This document shows positions 48,218-56,366 of a stretch of 64,000 bases of DNA, piece after piece (position 1 is the first letter of the stretch; each line of letters opens with the position of its first letter). The stretch is taken from contig NZ_JACHXN010000008.1 in the NCBI RefSeq assembly GCF_014192095.1, forward strand, positions 62,001 to 126,000. The letters run 5' to 3'. Made by a program: the position numbers and the translations under genes. The notes under the pieces are model-generated. The model was not told the origin of the DNA. It did no database searches and saw only the letters and a program-made list of their open reading frames with translations. The DNA comes from Phyllobacterium trifolii. GTDB lineage: Bacteria > Pseudomonadota > Alphaproteobacteria > Rhizobiales > Rhizobiaceae.

Positions 48218-49234
48218 TCAATCGCGATTGCTGACGCCGGCCTGATCGAATGTTGCCATACCGCTATGGCAGAGCACTGCTGCCTTGACGATGCCCGCTG
48301 CAAGTGCGGCGCCGGTACCCTCGCCGAGCCGCATTCCAAGGTCGAGCAATGGCTTTTTTCCAAGTTTCTCTAAAACCTTGCGATGGCCTGGCTCCGCTGA
48401 GACGTGGCCAAACAGGCAGTGGTCAATCGCTTCCGGATTCGCAGCATGCAAGATCGCCGCGGCGGCAGTGGCCACATAGCCATCGATGATAACCGGAATT
48501 CTTTCAACACGCGTAGCAAGAATGGCACCGGCCATCGCAGCAATTTCACGCCCGCCGAGGCGTCGCAACACTTCGAGCGGATCTTTCAAATGCGAAGCGT
48601 GGAGTGCGACTGCTGTACGTACAGCATCGGCCTTGCGCCTCATTCCCTCGCTGTTGGCACCGGTGCCTGGACCGACCCATTCCTCCGCAGTACCGCCATA
48701 GAGGCCGTGGAATATCGCCGCGGCAATCGTCGTATTGCCAATCCCCATCTCGCCGATGCAAAGAAGGTCGGTACCACCAGCGATCGATTCCATACCGAAC
48801 GCCATTGTCGCTGCGCAGGTCTTTTCGTCCATGGCCGCTTCTTCGGTGATATCCGCGGTAGGATATTCAAGCGCAAGATCGAAGATTTTCAGACCAAGGT
48901 CATTGGCGATGCAGATCTGGTTGATCGCAGCTCCGCCGGCAGCAAAATTTTCGACCATCTGCGCCGTGACAGAGGAGGGATAGGGCGAAACACCCTTGGC
49001 GGTAACGCCGTGATTGCCCGCAAAGACTGCGACAAGAGGCCGGGTGATCTGCGGACGCGAACGACCTGTCCATGCGGCAAGCCATTCGACAATCTCTTCC
49101 AAACGCCCAAGTGCACCCGGTGGCTTCGTCAACGTCGCATCGCGCTTGCGCACGGCAGCAACTGCAGCCTCGTCAGGTCCAGGCAATGTCTCGATGAGAG
49201 TACGAAAATCGTCAAACGGCAGGCCAGTGGTCAT
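48218..49234 (-). CDS. cobT: Nicotinate-nucleotide--dimethylbenzimidazole phosphoribosyltransferase
   Basis: This enzyme makes alpha-ribazole phosphate for the lower ligand of cobalamin. The 338-residue protein has FAGNHGVTAKGVSPYP, IGEMGIGNTTIAAAI, VGPGTGANSEG and the catalytic glutamate in RLGEGTGAALA. The ATG at 49234 follows AAGGT; the frame is open upstream over the cobS start but this has no similarity. In Pseudomonas denitrificans nomenclature this is CobU. It is divergent from cobS over 121 bp. Confidence 0.95.
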   Translation of the reverse strand: MTTGLPFDDFRTLIETLPGPDEAAVAAVRKRDATLTKPPGALGRLEEIVEWLAAWTGRSRPQITRPLVAVFAGNHGVTAKGVSPYPSSVTAQMVENFAAGGAAINQICIANDLGLKIFDLALEYPTADITEEAAMDEKTCAATMAFGMESIAGGTDLLCIGEMGIGNTTIAAAIFHGLYGGTAEEWVGPGTGANSEGMRRKADAVRTAVALHASHLKDPLEVLRRLGGREIAAMAGAILATRVERIPVIIDGYVATAAAAILHAANPEAIDHCLFGHVSAEPGHRKVLEKLGKKPLLDLGMRLGEGTGAALAAGIVKAAVLCHSGMATFDQAGVSNRD

Positions 49235-49355
49235 GATATACCTTGCGTCTTCATAGTAAAATAGCAACCACCGTCCTATAAGCGCTGGGAGAGAAAACGC
49301 AAAGGTCAACTCGCGGCGCAGAGTGTCGCGACCTCGGTGAGTCAGGGGCTGCGGC

Positions 49356-50129
49356 ATGGATTTGGTCAATGATACGATGCGGGCGCTGGCCTTTCTCTCA
49401 CGGCTGCCCGTCCCGCAACGCTGGTTCGAAGGCTATGACGGCTCGCTCAGTAGTACTATACGCGGCTTCCCCCTGGCAGGTATACTTATCGCCCTGCCCG
49501 CTTCGCTCGTCCTGCTGATCGCGCATGCAGTTGATCTTCCCGAGATCGTTTCGGCGTTATTGATTGTCGTCGCATTGATCATCACCACCGGTGCATTGCA
49601 TGAGGACGGGCTTGCTGATGTAGTTGACGGCTTCTACGGCGGGACGTCGATTGACCGGCGGCTGGAGATCATGAAGGATTCGGCGGCGGGTTCTTACGGT
49701 GTACTTGCATTGATTGTCTCTGTGTTCTTGCGGACAGCGTTGCTTACCACGATACTCGACGAGGTCGGTGTAATGCATGCGCTAGCTGTCGTCATAGGGA
49801 CAGAAGCCGTCAGCCGCTCCGTCATGGCAAAGTTCTGGCAGAGCCTGCCGTCCGTACGGGCGGGCGGCGTCGCCGACCAAGCGGGGGCGCCGACTGCCGA
49901 AGCGGCCAACTTTGCCCTGATTCTCGGCGCTGTCGTTCTTGCGATCAGCTATGGCGCTGCTGGCGGACCACTGGCAATCGTCATCGCGGCATGTTTGACG
50001 GCGCTCGTTTTTGTCGGTTTTTCCGCACTTTGCCGCGAAAAGATCGGCGGACAGACGGGTGATACATTGGGGGCCATGCAGCAACTCGCGACAATTTCAC
50101 TGCTGCTCGGTCTTGTCATTGCACTTTAG
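49356..50129 (+). CDS. cobS: Adenosylcobinamide-GDP ribazoletransferase
   Basis: This inner-membrane enzyme joins adenosylcobinamide-GDP and alpha-ribazole in the last stage of cobalamin synthesis. The 257-residue protein has several helices and the conserved acidic signature GALHEDGLADVVDGFYGG with GTSIDRRLEIMKDSAAGSYG. It is CobV in the other nomenclature. Its partner cobT is divergent. Confidence 0.94.
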   Translation: MDLVNDTMRALAFLSRLPVPQRWFEGYDGSLSSTIRGFPLAGILIALPASLVLLIAHAVDLPEIVSALLIVVALIITTGALHEDGLADVVDGFYGGTSIDRRLEIMKDSAAGSYGVLALIVSVFLRTALLTTILDEVGVMHALAVVIGTEAVSRSVMAKFWQSLPSVRAGGVADQAGAPTAEAANFALILGAVVLAISYGAAGGPLAIVIAACLTALVFVGFSALCREKIGGQTGDTLGAMQQLATISLLLGLVIAL

Positions 50130-50147
50130 CCGTACCAAATCTTTGAA

Positions 50148-50378
50148 ATGAGCATCATCGAGTCACCCTGCATCCTCGTCTGCGCCATCGACATGAAGAC
50201 CGGTTTTTGCTTCGGTTGCGGGCGCACGCGCGAGGAAATAGGTGCATGGTCAATTATGTCGCCTGAGACTCGCCGCCGCGTCATGGCGGGCCTGCCGGAG
50301 CGGCTGGAAACAGTCGAGCGGCGCCCGCGTCGCGAAACGAGGCGCAGCCGTATGGCGCGCGAAAAGCAAGAAGGGTAG
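50148..50378 (+). CDS. DUF1289 family small protein
   Basis: This 76-residue protein has the DUF1289 pattern: SPCILVCAIDMKTGFCFGCGRT with four conserved cysteines, suggesting metal binding, followed by the EEIGAWSIMSPETRRRV helix and a very basic tail. Function is unknown. It lies 18 bp after cobS and 6 bp before the aspartic protease gene. Confidence 0.85.
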   Translation: MSIIESPCILVCAIDMKTGFCFGCGRTREEIGAWSIMSPETRRRVMAGLPERLETVERRPRRETRRSRMAREKQEG

Positions 50379-50384
50379 TCGAAG

Positions 50385-51089
50385 ATGGGCCGCTTGTTCT
50401 GGATCATCATTGCCTTGATTGGCGCAACCTTGCTGCTATTGATGGCGAACAATGACAGTGCTTCGACCCTGGGCATCGCCAACGATGATTTTGCCCGTTT
50501 CGCTTACATGGGCATATGGGGCGTCGTCCTTGGTTCAGCCCTGCTTGGTTCCGGAATTCCACTCACCCATTTTTTGCGCAGTATGGCAATCTGGGTCGTC
50601 ATTTTCCTCACGATCGTTGCCGGCTATCAATACCGCTACGAGTTGCAGGACGTTGGCCACCGGATAACGGCAGGACTGATCCCTGGAAGCCCTATTTCCA
50701 ATCGCGATGGCGAAGGAACAATCACTGTGACGCTCGCCAAAGCAGATACTGGTCATTTCGAGGTTCGCGGCGACGTAAATGGTGCGACGGTACCATTCAT
50801 CATCGATACCGGCGCCTCATCGATCGTGCTCTCGGCTGAAGATGCTCGCCGCGCTGGACTCAATCCGGATAAGCTCTCTTACAAAACGCCGATCATGACC
50901 GCCAATGGCATGGCGACTGCAGCCAGCGTCACATTGGACAGTATCAGGATAGGTGCCATCGAACGGCGTAACATTCGTGCGATGGTGACTGCAGATGGGC
51001 AAATGGCAGGCAGCCTGCTCGGCATGAATTTCCTCAATACACTCAGCGGCTTTTCCGTACGCGGCGACCGGCTTGTCCTCTCGAACTAG
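50385..51089 (+). CDS. Retropepsin-like aspartic protease, clan AA (TIGR02281 type)
   Basis: This 234-residue protein has three or so N-terminal hydrophobic segments and a periplasmic single-domain aspartic protease with the active-site FIIDTGASSIVLS. It should work as a dimer. Similar proteins are widespread in alphaproteobacteria, without a known substrate. It converges on dusA, 4 bp apart. Confidence 0.88.
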   Translation: MGRLFWIIIALIGATLLLLMANNDSASTLGIANDDFARFAYMGIWGVVLGSALLGSGIPLTHFLRSMAIWVVIFLTIVAGYQYRYELQDVGHRITAGLIPGSPISNRDGEGTITVTLAKADTGHFEVRGDVNGATVPFIIDTGASSIVLSAEDARRAGLNPDKLSYKTPIMTANGMATAASVTLDSIRIGAIERRNIRAMVTADGQMAGSLLGMNFLNTLSGFSVRGDRLVLSN

Positions 51090-51093
51090 GAAT

Positions 51094-52158
51094 TCAAGCT
51101 GCTTCCTCAGTCGACGCCGTCTCGATCGCCGCATATGCCAGGCGGATCACAGCACTGGTTGCACCTGTTTGATTAGCTTCGGTCGACAATATTTGGCGCC
51201 AGCGCCGTGCTCCGGCCGCGCCATGGAACAGACCTACCAGGTGCCGTGTAATGTGCGACAATCGACCACCGCGCGCGATATGGGCATCCGCATAATCGCA
51301 CATGTGATCTATGATCGCGTCGATTGAAGGCGCCGCCCTTTCGCTGCCGTATATACTTTTATCGACATCGAACAACAACATCGGGTTGTTGTAAATCGCG
51401 CGGCCAAGCATGACACCGTCAACATGATTCAAATGGTCAAGCGCTTCATCGAGCGTCTGAATGCCGCCATTGATCCCTATGAATTGACTCGGATTTTGCT
51501 GTTTCAGACGATAGACGCGATCATAATCCAGCGGTGGAATATCGCGGTTTTCCTTAGGTGAAAGCCCCTGCAGCCACGCCTTGCGGGCATGTACCCACAA
51601 CGCATCGGCACCAGCATGGAAAACACCGCTCGCGAGTTCATCAAGGGCCGTTTCCGTATCCTGATCGTCGACACCGATGCGGCACTTGACCGTCACGGGA
51701 ATTGCGACCGCCTGCTTCATCGCCTCGACGCTTGACGCAACGATGTACGGTGTTTTCATCAAACAAGCGCCGAATGTGCCGGATTGAACGCGGTCAGATG
51801 GGCAGCCGACATTGAGATTGATTTCCTGATAGCCCATGGCTTCGCCGATACGTGCTGCTTCAGCCAGCTTGATAGGATCGGACCCACCGAGTTGCAGTGC
51901 AACGGGATGTTCCGCTTCGGCAAACCCAAGAATGCGCTCGCGATTGCCATGGATCGCAGCATCGGCAACGACCATCTCCGTATACAGCAAGGCATGGCGC
52001 GTGAATTGTCGGTGGAAGGTCCGGCAATGCCGGTCCGTCCAATCGATCATCGGCGCTACCGCAAAACGATTACGCTTGTAGTTTTCGCTTGTATCGACTC
52101 GGTTAACCACTATGGAAACGTCCGCTCGTCTGTTTGGCGCATATAGTGTGCCAGCCAC
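51094..52158 (-). CDS. dusA: tRNA-dihydrouridine synthase, DusA type
   Basis: This flavoenzyme reduces uridines in the tRNA D-loop. The 354-residue frame has the FMN-binding start FAVAPMIDWTDRHCR, NLNVGCPSDRVQ with the catalytic Cys in FGACLM and the later GINGGIQ and MLGRAIYNNP. The precise start is unclear: GTG 52158 was used; GTG 52110 is an alternative that also keeps the whole domain. The C-terminal helical RNA-binding domain (HMCDYADAHIARGG) is complete. Confidence 0.92.
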   Translation of the reverse strand: MAGTLYAPNRRADVSIVVNRVDTSENYKRNRFAVAPMIDWTDRHCRTFHRQFTRHALLYTEMVVADAAIHGNRERILGFAEAEHPVALQLGGSDPIKLAEAARIGEAMGYQEINLNVGCPSDRVQSGTFGACLMKTPYIVASSVEAMKQAVAIPVTVKCRIGVDDQDTETALDELASGVFHAGADALWVHARKAWLQGLSPKENRDIPPLDYDRVYRLKQQNPSQFIGINGGIQTLDEALDHLNHVDGVMLGRAIYNNPMLLFDVDKSIYGSERAAPSIDAIIDHMCDYADAHIARGGRLSHITRHLVGLFHGAAGARRWRQILSTEANQTGATSAVIRLAYAAIETASTEEAA

Positions 52159-52393
52159 CGCTCACCAACACCTGATCGTCCTCATAAAACGCAAAGCGGC
52201 GATTGTCCAATCTGCCAGCTACCTTGAACCTTCGGTGAGACCACACTGTTTTCGGATCTCCTTGTAAATTCGCAACAACGATTTCAGAACCCGCAGTTCG
52301 ATAGTGGTTAGATTTTGCGCGTGTCAGCGAACGGGAATATGCATCGGTTGGGGACATGAGCTTGTGACTTATCTTTTTTACCGGAGATCGGAA

Positions 52394-53488
52394 ATGAACA
52401 TCAAAAGCTTCCTCCTCGGCTCGACTGCTGCCCTCATGGCGGCATCGAGCGCCCGCGCTGCAGATGCGGTGGTCGTGGCAGAACCAGAGCCTGTCGAATA
52501 CGTGAGGGTATGTGACGCCTATGGCGCTGGCTTCTTCTACATCCCAGGAACTGAAACCTGCCTGAAGATCGGCGGTTATTTGCGTTACGACGCAGCCGCT
52601 GGTGACGATGTCTATACCGGTGGTCATGTAGGCGGCGAGAACGACACCTGGAGCAAGAGCACTCGTGCTGAGCTTCGATTTGACGCGCGCTCCGAAACCG
52701 AACTCGGCACATTGCGCTCCTACATTGACGGCCGCTTCCAATATACCGATGGCGAGGACGATGGTGCTACTCTTCATCAGGCCTACATTGAGCTCGGCGG
52801 CTTCCAGATCGGTGTCAATGACGCTATCTTCGGTTCATGGGTCGGCTACGCTGGTGATATCGTCAATGATGACGTGATTCAGTATGGCAGCGATAGTTTC
52901 TCCAGCAACGAGATCAGCTACACCTACAAGGCTGGCAACGGTTTCTCAGCTATCATTGCCGCTGAACAGGGCTCGGTAGAAGGGGACTACGATTACACTA
53001 TCGACGACTACATGCCCCACGTTCTTGCAGGCGCGAAATTCGAACAGGGCTGGGGAACGATCTCCGGTATTATTGGCTACGACTCGGTGCAAGAGGCCAT
53101 TGGCGTCAAGGCGCGTTTGGATGTGAAATTCACGGATACGATCTCAGCCTGGGTAATGGGCGCTTATCAATCCGATTATGACCCGGATTCATTCGTGACC
53201 AATACCAACAAGAACTGGTACGGCCTGTGGGAAGGCGACTGGGCAGCTTGGGGCGGGTTCGCCGCCCAGGTTTCTGACAAGGCGACGATCAACGGTCAGG
53301 CGGCTTATGAATCCGAAGGCACCTACGCTCTCGCTCTCAACGTGGCTTACGAACTTGTTCCTGGCTTCACGATCACACCTGAAATCAACTATACAAAATT
53401 TGACGGTGCCCGTAAGGATGAAGCCCTTCTTGAAGGCGGCAGCGATGACGCGTTCGGCGGTATCATCCGCTTCCAGCGCAATTTCTAA
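52394..53488 (+). CDS. Omp2b-type porin
   Basis: This outer-membrane porin has 364 residues: a signal peptide ending in SARAAD, the characteristic start VRVCDAYGAGFFYIPGTETCLKIGGYLRYD (the two Cys may pair), a series of amphipathic strands, and the terminal aromatic FQRNF needed for outer-membrane assembly. It is the trimeric porin type of Brucellaceae and relatives. The ATG at 52394 follows GGAGATCGG. A terminator follows. The 235-bp upstream region should hold its promoter. Confidence 0.92.
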   Translation: MNIKSFLLGSTAALMAASSARAADAVVVAEPEPVEYVRVCDAYGAGFFYIPGTETCLKIGGYLRYDAAAGDDVYTGGHVGGENDTWSKSTRAELRFDARSETELGTLRSYIDGRFQYTDGEDDGATLHQAYIELGGFQIGVNDAIFGSWVGYAGDIVNDDVIQYGSDSFSSNEISYTYKAGNGFSAIIAAEQGSVEGDYDYTIDDYMPHVLAGAKFEQGWGTISGIIGYDSVQEAIGVKARLDVKFTDTISAWVMGAYQSDYDPDSFVTNTNKNWYGLWEGDWAAWGGFAAQVSDKATINGQAAYESEGTYALALNVAYELVPGFTITPEINYTKFDGARKDEALLEGGSDDAFGGIIRFQRNF

Positions 53489-53503
53489 AAGTTGAATAGC
53501 TTG

Positions 53504-53530
53504 AAATCCGGAGGGGGTGCCTCCGGATTT
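53504..53530 (+). terminator. Terminator of the porin gene
   Basis: A perfect 10-bp stem (53504-53513 with 53521-53530) with a 7-base loop lies 15 bp after the porin stop. The T run is short (GGATTT). It can also serve phnN, which converges. Confidence 0.8.
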
Positions 53531-53544
53531 GTCCCAAAATTGGG

Positions 53545-54171
53545 TTAAATCTGTTCCGAAATAGCAGCAAACGCTGCAGACTTCTTCAGGACTGCAACGA
53601 ACTCGTTGCCAGCGTCTGAAACCGCTCCGGAGTTATCGATCATAATTGCATCCGCGGGATCGCATGGATTGGGAGCAGCCCGCGTCAGACGACGCTGGAT
53701 TTCGGCCGCGTCTTCGCGTCCGCGTGAAGCTAACCTCTTTGCCAGAACCTCATGCGACGCGGTGATGTGCACCACGATGAAATTGGCGTAGGCTGTACGA
53801 AGTGCCGGCAACACGCCGCGCGAGACATTGGCGATCGCTACTGCCCCGCGCTCGATCTCGTCGTCAACAGATTTCGGCAATCCGTAATGCAGGCCGTGGG
53901 CCTCCCAGAAATGTGAAAATTCTCCTGCCCGCTTTGCCACCAGGAACTGCTCTTCGCTCAGAGTTTCATGATCTTCCGCATCTATCGACGACGGACGGGT
54001 CACGACACGGCGAACGAAATGGTAGCCCGGCTGTTCGTTAAGCTCAGCGCGAGCGAAATCAATGATCGTGTCTTTCCCTGCCCCGCTCGGCCCGACAACG
54101 GCAACGAAGACACCATTGCGCAGCGGTGCAGATGCGGGATTGAGCGCGCGCTCGATCATTCCCGCCATCAT
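53545..54171 (-). CDS. phnN: Ribose 1,5-bisphosphate phosphokinase PhnN
   Basis: This kinase converts ribose 1,5-bisphosphate to PRPP, the final step that recovers the ribose from C-P lyase action. The 208-residue protein has the Walker A loop VVGPSGAGKDTI and RVVTRPSS with the guanylate-kinase-like fold. The ATG at 54171 overlaps the phnM stop by 4 bp. It is the last gene of the phn unit. Confidence 0.93.
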   Translation of the reverse strand: MMAGMIERALNPASAPLRNGVFVAVVGPSGAGKDTIIDFARAELNEQPGYHFVRRVVTRPSSIDAEDHETLSEEQFLVAKRAGEFSHFWEAHGLHYGLPKSVDDEIERGAVAIANVSRGVLPALRTAYANFIVVHITASHEVLAKRLASRGREDAAEIQRRLTRAAPNPCDPADAIMIDNSGAVSDAGNEFVAVLKKSAAFAAISEQI

Positions 54172-55307
54172 ACGACCCGGCGACCTTCCCGCCAGACCGT
54201 ACGCACTACTGGGATGTGTTCGTCGACACGCACCCGCACGAGATCGGCGCGCCTGCCAATTTGGATCACACCGCGATCCTCAAATCCGACTGCCTCTGCC
54301 GGGTTCTTTGTCACGAGACGCACCGCGTCCGGCAGCGTGATTCCGTCGACAGTTTCCCCAAGAAAAAAGGTCGATTGGATCAAACTGAACGGAATGTAGT
54401 CGGACGATAGAATATCAAGGTGACCGTGTTCGACCAGTTCGCGTGCCGATACATTTCCTGAGTGCGAACCGCCGCGCACCACATTCGGCGCCCCCATCAG
54501 CACTGAAAGTCCAGCCTGCTTTGATGCAGCGGCAGCTTCGAGCGTCGTTGGAAACTCCGCCACATGAATACCCTGCTCCACCGCCTCGTCCACATGAGCG
54601 CGGGTCGCATCATCATGGCTGGCAAGGACAATTCCACGCTCACGGCAAAGATCGGCGATGGCCTTGCGCTGCGGTCCGGAATTCTTCGCTGATTCCGCCA
54701 TTCGTTTCTCGCAGAACGCGTTGAATTCCTTGTCCGAAAGCTTCAGCTTACGTTGGTAGTAATAGGCATAGGTTTCCAGACTAACGAACTGCCGCTGTCC
54801 TGGTGCATGATCCATCAAAGAGGCCAGCCGGACACGGCTGTCATTGTCGAAGTGGGCAAAGCCTTCAAGGCAATCAGATGCCGATACTTCACAGCGCAAG
54901 TGGATATAGTGATCGGCTCGCAACCGGCCCTGCTCCACACTATCTTCAATCGCATCGGCAAGCTTGCGGCTTTCATCCGCGGACATGTCCGCATCTTCAT
55001 CGAGTCCGACCCGCAGGGCATCGAGAACCGTAGTGATACCCGATGCAGCGATTTGCGCATCATGCGCGAGCACTGCCGCGATCGGATTCCAGCGCACCCG
55101 CGGGCGCGGCATGTAGTGCCCCTCGAGGTGATCCGTGTGCAGTTCGATCAGTCCGGGAATAAGGTAATCACCTCCAAAATCCTCGCCGCCAGAAACCGAG
55201 CCTTCCAAGATGTCGGCGATCTTGCCGTCTCTGATCACAACCGTCCCGGAGATGACGTCATGTTCAAGGACGATTTTCGCATTGTTCAAGATCAATTCGG
55301 CAGACAT
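54168..55307 (-). CDS. phnM: Ribosyl-methylphosphonate 5-triphosphate diphosphatase PhnM
   Basis: This amidohydrolase removes pyrophosphate from alpha-D-ribose 1-methylphosphonate 5-triphosphate, giving the substrate of PhnJ. The 379-residue protein has the metal-binding GLIELHTDHLEGH (residues 52-64) and a later metal region SHDDATRAH. Its ATG starts inside TAATG, overlapping the stop of a small ORF, with its ribosome site in the left arm of a near-perfect inverted repeat. phnN follows with a 4-bp overlap. Confidence 0.94.
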   Translation of the reverse strand: MSAELILNNAKIVLEHDVISGTVVIRDGKIADILEGSVSGGEDFGGDYLIPGLIELHTDHLEGHYMPRPRVRWNPIAAVLAHDAQIAASGITTVLDALRVGLDEDADMSADESRKLADAIEDSVEQGRLRADHYIHLRCEVSASDCLEGFAHFDNDSRVRLASLMDHAPGQRQFVSLETYAYYYQRKLKLSDKEFNAFCEKRMAESAKNSGPQRKAIADLCRERGIVLASHDDATRAHVDEAVEQGIHVAEFPTTLEAAAASKQAGLSVLMGAPNVVRGGSHSGNVSARELVEHGHLDILSSDYIPFSLIQSTFFLGETVDGITLPDAVRLVTKNPAEAVGFEDRGVIQIGRRADLVRVRVDEHIPVVRTVWREGRRVV

Positions 55308-55534
55308 TAGAGCTCTTTCTGGCCATATTGGCCGTATTCTGTTTCTCGACTGACGAGACGATCCGCGAGGAAGGTGGCGAGGCCGATGGGGGACATCGGA
55401 CGAAGCCGCCTGGCAAAGCGGGTGTCCGTCAGTCGGAAACCCGAAGGGACGGGGCCTGTCGCGCCAATATCTACGCCAAGCCCCTCGCCCGCACCCAGAG
55501 TGCGGGTCTTCGTGTCTTTGCTTGATCTTGTCAC
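55307..55534 (-). CDS. Hypothetical small protein between DUF1045 and phnM
   Basis: A 75-codon frame begins at GTG 55534, 6 bases after GGAGG (55540-55544), and ends in TAATG overlapping the phnM start. This translation coupling argues for a real gene. It resembles no family I know. The last ten codons or so are encoded by the left arm of the inverted repeat 55308-55341/55548-55580. If real, it is a small basic cytoplasmic protein of the phosphonate unit; alternatively the whole interval is a repeat element without coding function. Confidence 0.4.
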   Translation of the reverse strand: MTRSSKDTKTRTLGAGEGLGVDIGATGPVPSGFRLTDTRFARRLRPMSPIGLATFLADRLVSRETEYGQYGQKEL

Positions 55535-55580
55535 AACAGGCCTCCGTCAGAATAGGTCAATATGGTCAGAAAGAGCTCTA
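55308..55580. repeat. Inverted repeat flanking the phnM leader region
   Basis: Arms 55308-55341 and 55548-55580 are inverted copies, identical at 31 of 34 positions with two base changes and one 1-base gap, separated by about 206 bp. The right arm includes the DUF1045 stop codon and the left arm abuts the phnM start. It could be an inserted element or a long hairpin in the transcript. Confidence 0.85.
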
Positions 55581-56285
55581 GGCGGTCTTTCTTCTGTTGG
55601 TTCCTGCAAGCGGATGCAGCGAGTGTATTTCAAAGGGGAAACCGGGTTCGGCTTCGGTAAAAAGCGCCAGATTGTTGATCTCAACAGGCTCTTCCAGAAC
55701 AGGTTCGAGGAATTCGCTCAAAATCCGTTCGATTTTGGGGCGGTCGCGCTCCGGCACTATATCGGTAAGCGTCATGTGGAAGCGAAAATTTTCAAAAACA
55801 TAGGGATAACCCCATTGTTCGAGATTTCGCCGCTGCGACACTGTCATTCTTTCTGGATTGCGCCGTTTGATTTCCTCGTCAGTTGGAGGAGCACGGAAGC
55901 GGTCGAGCGCGACAACGACGTCGTTCGCCAGTTGGTTGAGACGCGCCACAGGCTCTTCCGGAACCAGTGCAAAAAATCCGTCAAGGTTGGCGATCTGTAG
56001 TTTCGGAATCTCTACTGGATCCATGGATGAAGAAAAATGCATGAGAGCCGACAAAAGCTCTTTTTCCTCAAAGCCCTCGGCAAGATGGAACGGAGCTTTT
56101 AAAGTACCATGGAAGCCATATCGACGTGCCGATGCCGTCAAGAGCGTGAAATCCTCGTGCGCCAGGTCGCGGATCTGCGGCGGCCTCACCGGTTGACCGG
56201 TAAAGGCATTTCGGCCAAGCCAGTTCGCCGCGACTTTCAGAAGCGGGTCACTTGATGGCGGCGTGAAATAGATCGCATAGCGCAT
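55578..56285 (-). CDS. DUF1045 family protein, 2H phosphoesterase-like
   Basis: This 235-residue protein of phosphonate gene clusters has the two H-x-T motifs of 2H phosphoesterases: His59-Gly-Thr (YGFHGTLKAPF) and His170-Met-Thr (FHMTLTDI). In clusters lacking phnP it is thought to open the cyclic 1,2-phosphate made by PhnJ, giving ribose 1,5-bisphosphate for PhnN. It lies after the permease genes and before phnM. The activity is inferred from fold and context. Confidence 0.88.
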   Translation of the reverse strand: MRYAIYFTPPSSDPLLKVAANWLGRNAFTGQPVRPPQIRDLAHEDFTLLTASARRYGFHGTLKAPFHLAEGFEEKELLSALMHFSSSMDPVEIPKLQIANLDGFFALVPEEPVARLNQLANDVVVALDRFRAPPTDEEIKRRNPERMTVSQRRNLEQWGYPYVFENFRFHMTLTDIVPERDRPKIERILSEFLEPVLEEPVEINNLALFTEAEPGFPFEIHSLHPLAGTNRRKTA

Positions 56286-56366
56286 ATTGATTCCTCCGGA
56301 ACACTCTCGCGTTACGCTCCGATTATGACAAGCCTTTGAATGCTGTCATATTAATAGTCCCTGCCT

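Noticed and set aside
49235-49355. Possible cobalamin riboswitch between cobT and cobS.
   Set aside because: The gap is only 121 bp and no B12-box-like sequence or extended fold was found.
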